Of a stretch of 12,011 nucleotides of DNA, positions 7,391 to 12,011 are shown in pieces (within the stretch, counting starts at the first letter, position 1; each line of letters opens with the position of its first letter). The notes under the pieces are model-generated. The model was given only the letters and a program-made list of their open reading frames with translations. It ran no database searches and was not told the origin of the DNA. The position numbers and the translations under genes were made by a program. The stretch is taken from the NCBI GenBank assembly GCA_025210575.1, contig JAOARK010000528.1, forward strand, positions 1-12,011, in the 5' to 3' direction. The stretch comes from Schleiferiaceae bacterium. Lineage in GTDB: Bacteria; Bacteroidota; Bacteroidia; Flavobacteriales; Schleiferiaceae.

Positions 7391-8167
7391 ATGCGCCTTG
7401 TTTTGTTTGTTCTATCAACTGTTTTATTCCTGAGCTGCAGCAATAAAAGTTCTTCTCAAGTCGCTTTTTCACAAAGGGATACAGTTCAGTACATTGCAAA
7501 TATTACTCACGACAGTATAGTGGAGAATCTACAAGACAATAATCCAGTTTACCCTGTTCTCTTAAGTGATTCGATCTCTTATTCCAAGAGAAAAGTACAA
7601 GCCGAGCGCTTAAGACAAACTCTTCAAACCTCATATGCAAATGGTTTAATTGACATAGATTCTGTTGGAAATGCATTTGAATATTTTTTATTGAATAACA
7701 TTGTTCCCCATTGGTATGGCACACCTTGGGATTTTGAAGGGCACACAAATGACCCAGGAGAAGGGGAAGTTGCTTGTGGTTATTTTGTATCTACCACCTT
7801 AAGGCATATGAACATTCAAATAAACCGGTATCATTTAGCTCAGCAAGCGGCTTATAATGGAGCAAAATCACTCGCGATAAACTTTGACCATATTTCTAAG
7901 TATTCTGAAATAGCAGACTTTGAGTCTAAGATAGACGATGGTCTCTATATGGTTGGACTATCTTATCATGTGGGCTATTTACTCAAACATAAAAATGAGT
8001 TATTCTTTATTCACTCCAATTATATGGGAGATGTTTGTGTGATGATAGAAGATGCATATTCTTCTGAAGCGCTAAACTCCTCTAGCATTTACGTTTTGGT
8101 GAGAATTGGGAATTCTGATTTAATGAAGGCTTGGTTAAGCAAAGAAAACGTAAAGGTGTATAGATAA
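7391..8167 (+). CDS. Lipoprotein with an NlpC/P60-like (papain-fold) Cys/His arrangement
   Basis: A 258-residue protein. MRLVLFVLSTVLFLSCSNKS is a lipoprotein signal with C16 as the likely lipidated residue. The region WYGTPWDFEGHTND (108-121) leads into VACGYFVSTTLRHM (127-140), where C129 begins a helix as a nucleophilic Cys would. It is followed by INRYHLAQQAA (144-154). H193 in LSYHVGYLLKHKN and H208 in FFIHSNYMG follow in the same order and context as the catalytic His strand of NlpC/P60 proteins ('HVGIYLG--FIHA'). I infer a papain-like cysteine hydrolase or amidase of the envelope, possibly acting on peptidoglycan. This is inferred from motif order only, and similar Bacteroidota proteins are usually annotated as hypothetical. 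The next lipoprotein gene starts 88 bp downstream on the same strand, so the two may be co-transcribed. Confidence 0.68.
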   Translation: MRLVLFVLSTVLFLSCSNKSSSQVAFSQRDTVQYIANITHDSIVENLQDNNPVYPVLLSDSISYSKRKVQAERLRQTLQTSYANGLIDIDSVGNAFEYFLLNNIVPHWYGTPWDFEGHTNDPGEGEVACGYFVSTTLRHMNIQINRYHLAQQAAYNGAKSLAINFDHISKYSEIADFESKIDDGLYMVGLSYHVGYLLKHKNELFFIHSNYMGDVCVMIEDAYSSEALNSSSIYVLVRIGNSDLMKAWLSKENVKVYR

Positions 8168-8175
8168 GCTATACT

Positions 8176-8195
8176 AACGAAACTTCTACTTCGTT
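8176..8195 (+). other. Small hairpin in the spacer between two lipoprotein genes
   Basis: AACGAA (8176-8181) and TTCGTT (8190-8195) can form a 6-bp stem with an 8-nt loop. It is nested inside a further pair GCTATA (8168-8173) / TATAGC (8217-8222). There is no T-tract, so it is not a standard terminator. It could be an RNA-processing or stability element, or chance in AT-rich DNA. Confidence 0.2.
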
Positions 8196-8255
8196 CTTAA
8201 CTCTATAAATATTCAATATAGCACAACTCTACTCGTTTAACCAAAATGTCTTCTT

Positions 8256-8906
8256 ATGAGAATTTTAACGATATGTGCTATCCTTCTAACTTTTGTGGCT
8301 TGTAAAAAAGAAAGCACTCAAACCCCAATTGGCTACACAGGAAATGGGCTACAGCACTTTCCTCTGAACCATGGAAGTTACTGGGTCTATGAGCATTACA
8401 GCATAGATACCTTAATCAATCAAATAGGGCCTAAAAATGCGCATGACAGTGTTTATAGTGACAGAGATACTTTGATTAACGGTTATAAGTACACGGTACT
8501 AACGGGTAAAACCCCTTTTAACATGTTAACCACTTCAATTGTGGCCATAGTGCGAGATTCATCCGGGTGTATTGTCAATCATGAAGGAGCCATTTGGATG
8601 AACGAGAATAATTTTCATGACACGATAAACCGTTGGAATCTTATTTTAGGAGATACGGTTCTATATGCAGATGCCTACAGTATAATGGAAGAGTTTAAAG
8701 GGTTAATTGAAACGCCCTCTGGAACGTATAGCAATGGCTTGAATGCGAAAGAAACTGTTATCCAATACTCAGGTATACCACCGTTGGTTCGATACAACCA
8801 TCATATTTATGTAAAAAATGTTGGGAAGGTTCTAGAAACTTATTTTTATGCTGGAAACACGCATAGATGGTTTGAAAGAAGATTAAAAAAGTATCACATT
8901 CATTAA
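8256..8906 (+). CDS. Uncharacterised lipoprotein
   Basis: A 216-residue protein with a lipoprotein signal MRILTICAILLTFVACKKES; C16 is the likely lipidated residue. The KKE directly after the Cys resembles, loosely, the charged surface-export signals described for Bacteroidota lipoproteins, so surface display is possible but not shown. The mature part begins with LQHFPLNHGSYWVYEHYSID, a 'FPL--G-YWVYE' opening that I recall from many small Bacteroidota lipoproteins of unknown role. It continues with beta-rich sequence containing several Asp-Thr-Leu/Ile segments and ends with a basic stretch (RWFERRLKKYHIH). I see no catalytic motif. It follows the Cys/His lipoprotein by 88 bp and ends only 2 bp from the stop of the convergent response-regulator gene, with no terminator between them. 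Confidence 0.75.
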   Translation: MRILTICAILLTFVACKKESTQTPIGYTGNGLQHFPLNHGSYWVYEHYSIDTLINQIGPKNAHDSVYSDRDTLINGYKYTVLTGKTPFNMLTTSIVAIVRDSSGCIVNHEGAIWMNENNFHDTINRWNLILGDTVLYADAYSIMEEFKGLIETPSGTYSNGLNAKETVIQYSGIPPLVRYNHHIYVKNVGKVLETYFYAGNTHRWFERRLKKYHIH

Positions 8907-8908
8907 AT

Positions 8909-9613
8909 TCAATTTATACTCGTGACCTCAGCTTGAAATACAAAACCTACTCCATGGACGTTCTTTATTGAGATTTGATCATCTTCTTTAAGGTATCCCC
9001 TTAATCTTGAAATAAACACATCCATGCTTCTGCCATTAAAGTAGTCATCGTCACCCCAAACTGCGTTTAAGATATCGTCTCTTTTAAGCACTCGGTTTGA
9101 GTTTTGAACAAAAAACTTTAAAAGCTCCGCTTCTTTATAAGTGAGTGTTTTCTGGGAATTTTCAAAATGGAGGACAAGATCTTTAAAGTTAAAAGTGAGC
9201 CCTCCTATTTTCCACTGGTTTTCCTCTTCGTGCCGCTTTACTACTTTACTTCTTTTTAAAAAAACTTCAATCTTCAATAAGAGTTCTTCTATGCTAAATG
9301 GTTTGGTTAAATAATCATCGGCACCAATTCTCAATCCTTTTAAGCGATCTTCTTTCAAGCTTTTTGCCGTTAAAAAAATAATAGGCACATTTTCATCTTG
9401 TTCTCTAATCTTTTTGGCTAATTCATAACCATCCATTTTGGGGAGCATAACATCCAGAATGCATAAATCATAACGTCCTGGGATGAAATCGGCCAATGCG
9501 TCTTTTCCGTTTTCAAAGTGCTTTACTTCAAATCCCTTAAGCTGCAGATTATCTTGGGTAACAAAACCCAAGTTAAGATCATCTTCAACGTACAGTAACT
9601 TAGCCTTATGCAT
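8909..9613 (-). CDS. OmpR/PhoB-family response regulator
   Basis: A 234-residue DNA-binding response regulator. The receiver domain (about 4-120) has the acidic pocket E10-D11-D12, phosphoacceptor D54 (CILDVMLPKMDGYE), T82 (IIFLTAKS) and K104 (DDYLTKPFS), so it looks fully active. The C-terminal winged-helix domain (about 135-230) shows LTYKEAELLKFFVQN, VLKRDDILNAVWGDDDYFNG and RSMDVFISRLRGYLKEDD, the usual Trans_reg_C helices with the RSMDVHI/FISRLR recognition segment. It is the second gene of the kinase operon: its ATG (9611-9613) overlaps the kinase stop in the sequence ATGCATAA, which implies translational coupling. The general type is like RprY of Bacteroides, but orthology is not demonstrated. 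A probable target site is the TTAAC array upstream of the kinase. Confidence 0.95.
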   Translation of the reverse strand: MHKAKLLYVEDDLNLGFVTQDNLQLKGFEVKHFENGKDALADFIPGRYDLCILDVMLPKMDGYELAKKIREQDENVPIIFLTAKSLKEDRLKGLRIGADDYLTKPFSIEELLLKIEVFLKRSKVVKRHEEENQWKIGGLTFNFKDLVLHFENSQKTLTYKEAELLKFFVQNSNRVLKRDDILNAVWGDDDYFNGRSMDVFISRLRGYLKEDDQISIKNVHGVGFVFQAEVTSIN

Positions 9614-10862
9614 GGTTGTTAATTTTTATGATAAATGTGCTTCCTTTCTTTAATTCACTTTCCAATTCAATTTTCCAGCCGTGTTCTTTTATAATTTTCT
9701 GCACGTAACTCAACCCTAATCCAAATCCCTTAACATCATGGACATCACCGGTAGATACACGATAAAACTTTTGAAATATGCGTTTTTGCTCTTCTGATGC
9801 AATACCTTTCCCATTGTCTTTCACCATCAAATGCATTTCCCCATTTCTATGCGTTTCTAGCGAGATCTCTGGGCTTTTTGGACTATACTTAATGGCATTG
9901 TCTAGCAGGTTATAAATAATATTAGTTAGATGTAATTTATCTGCAAAAACAATTGGATCTGAAGCTGTCAAATTCAAATTCAACTGTCCATTGTTTTCTT
10001 TTATTCTCAGGTCTAAATGACTTGCAATCTGTGACATTAACTCATGAACATCAATGGGTTCTTTTTTTAGTACAATTCTGTCTTTTTCTAAATCCGTCAT
10101 TTGCAGAAGTTTATCAACCTGCCTTTGCAAACGAGCATTTTCTTCCTGAACAATACCCGTATATTTCACTAAACGATCTTCTTTTTTTAGAACCTCAGAA
10201 TTGGCTAACACATTAGCTGAAATTGCAATTGTACTCAATGGAGTTTTAAACTCATGGGTCATAGTGTTTACAAAGTCTTTTTGAACTTCAGAGAGTTTTT
10301 TTTGCTTTAAGATGATAAACAAGGAATAGGCAAAAACCAACAACATCACTACAATCAATATGGATGATATAAACCAAAACCTGAGTTCTCTAAATACGTG
10401 ACTCTCTCGATCAGGGAACCGAACACCGAAATAGTATATGTTGTCTTCCCATTTTGGAAGAGATTTACCCAATGACTTATGGTCTTCTCTGCCCACATAG
10501 TTTCCATAAACCATTTCATCAGAACTGCAATCATATATGGCATACTCATAATCTAGAACTAGGTTCTGCTTTTGAAATTCCTGGTTTAAGTAATGTTCTA
10601 AAATGTTGGCATCGATCTTATCATTTAATGCAACTACATAATAATTTCCCGACAATTGACTCACAGGGTTCGGATTGAGTTGATGATCGTTGAGTTGGGC
10701 CATGTCTTTGGCAACACTAAACAAAGCCACGTGTAAAGTTTGATCTAATTCCTTTTCTGTGATGTTAAACGCCTTATTTACCCAATAAGCTTGGGCAATC
10801 GCAATTCCAAGCATGGAAAGTGTCCCTAATACTATGATCCAGCGAATTCGGTTTCTTTTCAT
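9606..10862 (-). CDS. Membrane sensor histidine kinase
   Basis: From ATG at 10862 the product is 418 residues. A longer in-frame start at 10910 would put 16 extra residues in front of the cytoplasmic basic stretch MKRNRIRW and would run into the putative regulatory repeats, so 10862 is preferred. TM1 is at about 8-28 and TM2 at about 162-185 (FWFISSILIVVMLLVFAYSL), enclosing a ~130-residue periplasmic sensor with no domain I recognise. There is no HAMP linker: the HisKA helix follows directly, with H203 in FVNTMTHEFKTPLS. The ATPase domain has the N box (NIIYNLLDNAIKYSP), G1 (VKDNGKGI), F box (QKFYRVSTG) and G2 (GFGLGLSYVQKI). It therefore appears competent to phosphorylate the downstream regulator. 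The signal is unknown; related Bacteroidota kinases are of the RprX type. It is the first gene of a two-gene operon. Confidence 0.94.
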   Translation of the reverse strand: MKRNRIRWIIVLGTLSMLGIAIAQAYWVNKAFNITEKELDQTLHVALFSVAKDMAQLNDHQLNPNPVSQLSGNYYVVALNDKIDANILEHYLNQEFQKQNLVLDYEYAIYDCSSDEMVYGNYVGREDHKSLGKSLPKWEDNIYYFGVRFPDRESHVFRELRFWFISSILIVVMLLVFAYSLFIILKQKKLSEVQKDFVNTMTHEFKTPLSTIAISANVLANSEVLKKEDRLVKYTGIVQEENARLQRQVDKLLQMTDLEKDRIVLKKEPIDVHELMSQIASHLDLRIKENNGQLNLNLTASDPIVFADKLHLTNIIYNLLDNAIKYSPKSPEISLETHRNGEMHLMVKDNGKGIASEEQKRIFQKFYRVSTGDVHDVKGFGLGLSYVQKIIKEHGWKIELESELKKGSTFIIKINNHA

Positions 10863-10893
10863 CTTATACGAATATATCGCAAGGACATAGAAT

Positions 10894-10939
10894 TTAGGTT
10901 GTGTTAACACTCATTAACAAGAGTTCAATACTCATTAAC
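10894..10939. promoter_or_regulatory. Phased TTAAC direct repeats, candidate response-regulator binding region
   Basis: TTAAC occurs at 10904-10908, 10914-10918 and 10935-10939. A degenerate TTCAA lies at 10924-10928 and a TTAGG at 10894-10898, so five elements are spaced 10, 10, 10 and 11 bp apart, about one helical turn each. A longer 10-bp repeat, ACTCATTAAC, is present at 10909-10918 and 10930-10939 (21 bp apart). The first TTAAC lies in a perfect palindrome, GTGTTAACAC (10901-10910). OmpR/PhoB-type regulators typically bind such direct repeats. The array lies between the divergent kinase and DUF1573 genes. A minus-strand TTG-N21-TAAATTCT (-7-like at 10889-10896) overlaps it, consistent with autoregulation. 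Confidence 0.5.
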
Positions 10940-10961
10940 CATAGTCACCCCCTACCACCTC

Positions 10962-10969
10962 TAGATTTG
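10962..10969 (+). promoter_or_regulatory. Candidate Bacteroidota -7 box (TAGATTTG) for the DUF1573 gene
   Basis: TAGATTTG is an exact match to TAnnTTTG and ends 24 bp before the ATG at 10994. No TTG is seen at the usual -33 spacing. The TTAAC array lies immediately upstream (to 10939), a position suited to activation by a bound regulator that would compensate for a missing -33 element; this is inferred. Confidence 0.42.
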
Positions 10970-10993
10970 AAGCATAATTTAAAATCACATATT

Positions 10994-11386
10994 ATGAAAA
11001 AGACAGTATTGATGACTTTAATCCTTTTAGCTGGATTTACATTTTCAGCATTTCAATCTTCACCAAATCATTCTGTGGAAAAGGCCATTATTAAATGGGA
11101 AAACACTTCAATTGAATTGGGAAAGATAGAACACAACAAACCCAAACAAATCACCTTTAAGTTCACCAATAAAGGAGAACTTCCTTTGGTTATAACTCGA
11201 GTTAAGCCAAGTTGTGGATGCACCGTTGCTTCTTACCCTAAAGAACCAATTGCTCCAGGAGAAACCAAAGAAATTAAAGCTACTTATAACGCATCGGCCA
11301 AAGGCGCCTTCAACAAAGTAGTTACCGTTTATTCTAATACAGATCCTGAAGTTCAAATATTGAGATTTACTGGAGAAGTTATCTAA
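10994..11386 (+). CDS. Secreted DUF1573 domain protein
   Basis: A 130-residue protein starting at ATG 10994. A longer frame from a GTG at 10901 would add 31 residues before a clear signal peptide (MKKTVLMTLILLAGFTFSAF) and would run through the regulatory repeats, so it is rejected. The mature protein has the single Ig-like strand pattern of DUF1573: IELGKIEHNKPKQITFKFTN (about 40-59), the hallmark VKPSCGCTVASYPKEPIAPG (70-89, C74 and C76), then EIKATYNASAKGAFNKVVTV and a final ILRFTGEV. These proteins are exported and are structurally similar to ASH/HYDIN-type beta-sandwich domains. Their role in Bacteroidota is not established. It diverges from the two-component operon and shares a 131-bp regulatory region, so it may be a regulon member. 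A hairpin follows 29 bp after the stop. Confidence 0.92.
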   Translation: MKKTVLMTLILLAGFTFSAFQSSPNHSVEKAIIKWENTSIELGKIEHNKPKQITFKFTNKGELPLVITRVKPSCGCTVASYPKEPIAPGETKEIKATYNASAKGAFNKVVTVYSNTDPEVQILRFTGEVI

Positions 11387-11410
11387 AGACTCCTCCTTCA
11401 AAGGACTCCA

Positions 11411-11470
11411 AAAAGACTATCAGTTTTTATTTTCGGTTAATCTTAACGATATTAAAGGCTGATAGTTTTT
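11411..11470 (+). terminator. Long-loop hairpin with T-tract between the DUF1573 gene and the formyltransferase-like gene
   Basis: ACTATCAG (11416-11423) pairs with CTGATAGT (11459-11466) and is flanked by AAAA on the left and a T run on the right (11466-11471). The 35-nt interior can fold into a smaller hairpin (GTTA 11436-11439 / TAAC 11444-11447). It looks like a terminator for the DUF1573 gene, but the T run touches the ATG of the next gene at 11472, so it could also be a leader structure for that gene. Confidence 0.5.
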
Positions 11471-11471
11471 T

Positions 11472-12011
11472 ATGTTAAAAATTGGCCTCCTTATCAAAAA
11501 CCCACAAATCCTTTGTAATTGGCACCTTAGGATTATTCAATCTATTTTAAATGATAAGGATTTAAAATTGGCTCACATTTTGACAAGCGAGCAAAATGGG
11601 CTTAAACAAAAGAACCACACAAGTAGAAGATACTTCGCTGGCAGCTATTTAGCTCGTATATTTTTCAATATTCAACTCAAGCTAGAAAGTAAATTTTTCC
11701 CTTCAATAATTACAGTTAATAGAGAGGAAATTCTACAAGCCTTAAAAAACATTTCTACATCTAAGTTTAGCGATGAAGAACATAAAATTGATGAGGATCT
11801 TTTAAACCAGATCAAGTCAGAGGATCTAGATGTTCTCATTCGTCTTGATTTTGACGTTATTCCTAAGCCATTTCTTGCCTTAGCGAAGCATGGAGTATGG
11901 TCTTTTCATTTTTCGGAGATGGAATTTAATGGCTGCCCTCCTTCGTTTTGGGAACTTGTCTTGAATCAAAAAGATGTTAGTGTTATTTTGTTACAACATC
12001 ATACATCAACT
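11472..12011 (+). CDS. Formyltransferase-like protein, 3' partial (cut by window end)
   Basis: Exactly 180 open codons run from ATG 11472 to the window edge without a stop. The N-terminus MLKIGLLIKNPQILCNWHLR gives a Rossmann-like first strand and helix. The diagnostic stretch is DVLIRLDFDVIPKPFLALAK (about 122-141), followed by HGVWSFHFSEMEFNGCPPSF (140-159). This corresponds to the 'D-ii-R-G-f-iip---L--a--G-wsfHhGD---rGGPp-FWE' region of a formyltransferase-like family related to methionyl-tRNA formyltransferase and sugar N-formyltransferases. H146 is at the catalytic-His position. Whether it transfers formyl groups, and to what, cannot be told from half a protein; such genes often lie in surface-polysaccharide or glycan loci. 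The region between about 40 and 110 is Lys/Asn/Ser-rich and poorly conserved-looking. No Shine-Dalgarno is visible because a T-run hairpin abuts the start. Confidence 0.65.
   Translation, partial: MLKIGLLIKNPQILCNWHLRIIQSILNDKDLKLAHILTSEQNGLKQKNHTSRRYFAGSYLARIFFNIQLKLESKFFPSIITVNREEILQALKNISTSKFSDEEHKIDEDLLNQIKSEDLDVLIRLDFDVIPKPFLALAKHGVWSFHFSEMEFNGCPPSFWELVLNQKDVSVILLQHHTST

Noticed and set aside
9953..10678. Open frames on both strands inside the histidine kinase gene
   Set aside because: They overlap kinase domains that are fully supported by motifs; no independent start signal or recognisable product.
11108..11401. 97-codon minus-strand frame opposite the DUF1573 gene
   Set aside because: Antisense to a gene with a clear signal peptide and the SCGC hallmark; the antisense peptide has no recognisable motif.
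1..12011. Defence island, prophage, transposon or CRISPR array
   Set aside because: No integrase, transposase, nuclease/toxin pair, repeat-spacer structure or terminal inverted repeats were seen; gene content and composition look like a normal chromosomal region.

Overview
The window reads as ordinary chromosomal DNA from a Bacteroidota bacterium, most likely a marine or aquatic Flavobacteriia/Cryomorphaceae-type lineage. This is inferred from several signs: a type IX secretion sorting tail at the left edge, Bacteroidota-style -7 boxes (TAnnTTTG) instead of E. coli-like promoters, weak Shine-Dalgarno signals, AT-rich leaders, many signal peptides ending in AQ/GQ, short lipoprotein signals, a WG-repeat protein and a DUF1573 protein. 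No rRNA, tRNA, CRISPR array, insertion sequence, phage gene or integration site was seen. Species cannot be fixed from the sequence.

Layout, left to right. (1) 1-104: the last 33 residues of a T9SS-exported protein. (2) 204-1273, plus strand: a class I SAM methyltransferase and a small VOC-fold protein. (3) 1286-2206, minus: an AraC-type regulator, divergent from (4) 2305-3750, plus: a metallo-beta-lactamase-fold lipoprotein that resembles the family labelled GntH-like. (5) A strong bidirectional hairpin terminator at 3756-3783 separates it from a 722-residue secreted WG-repeat protein on the minus strand (3782-5950), which carries an unassigned conserved-looking N-terminal module. (6) 6104-6661, plus: a secreted chalcone-isomerase-like protein, followed by a second bidirectional terminator at 6678-6711. 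(7) 6722-7297, minus: a small outer-membrane beta-barrel protein. (8) 7391-8906, plus: two lipoproteins, the first with an NlpC/P60-like Cys/His arrangement. (9) 8909-10862, minus: a histidine kinase and OmpR-type response regulator joined by an 8-bp ATGCATAA overlap. (10) 10994-11386, plus: a secreted DUF1573 protein, divergent from the kinase. (11) 11472 to the right edge, plus: the N-terminal 180 codons of a formyltransferase-like protein that is open at the window end.

Most products are envelope or periplasmic, and many genes are single transcription units bounded by convergent terminators or divergent starts. The clearest functional unit is the two-component operon. The intergenic region shared with the DUF1573 gene holds TTAAC elements repeated at 10-11 bp, the pattern expected for an OmpR/PhoB-type regulator site. 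The AraC/MBL divergent pair is a second likely regulator-target arrangement. I see no clearly new multi-gene system. The parts most worth following up are the N-terminal module of the WG protein, the Cys/His lipoprotein, the phased TTAAC array and the hairpin that touches the start codon of the last gene.
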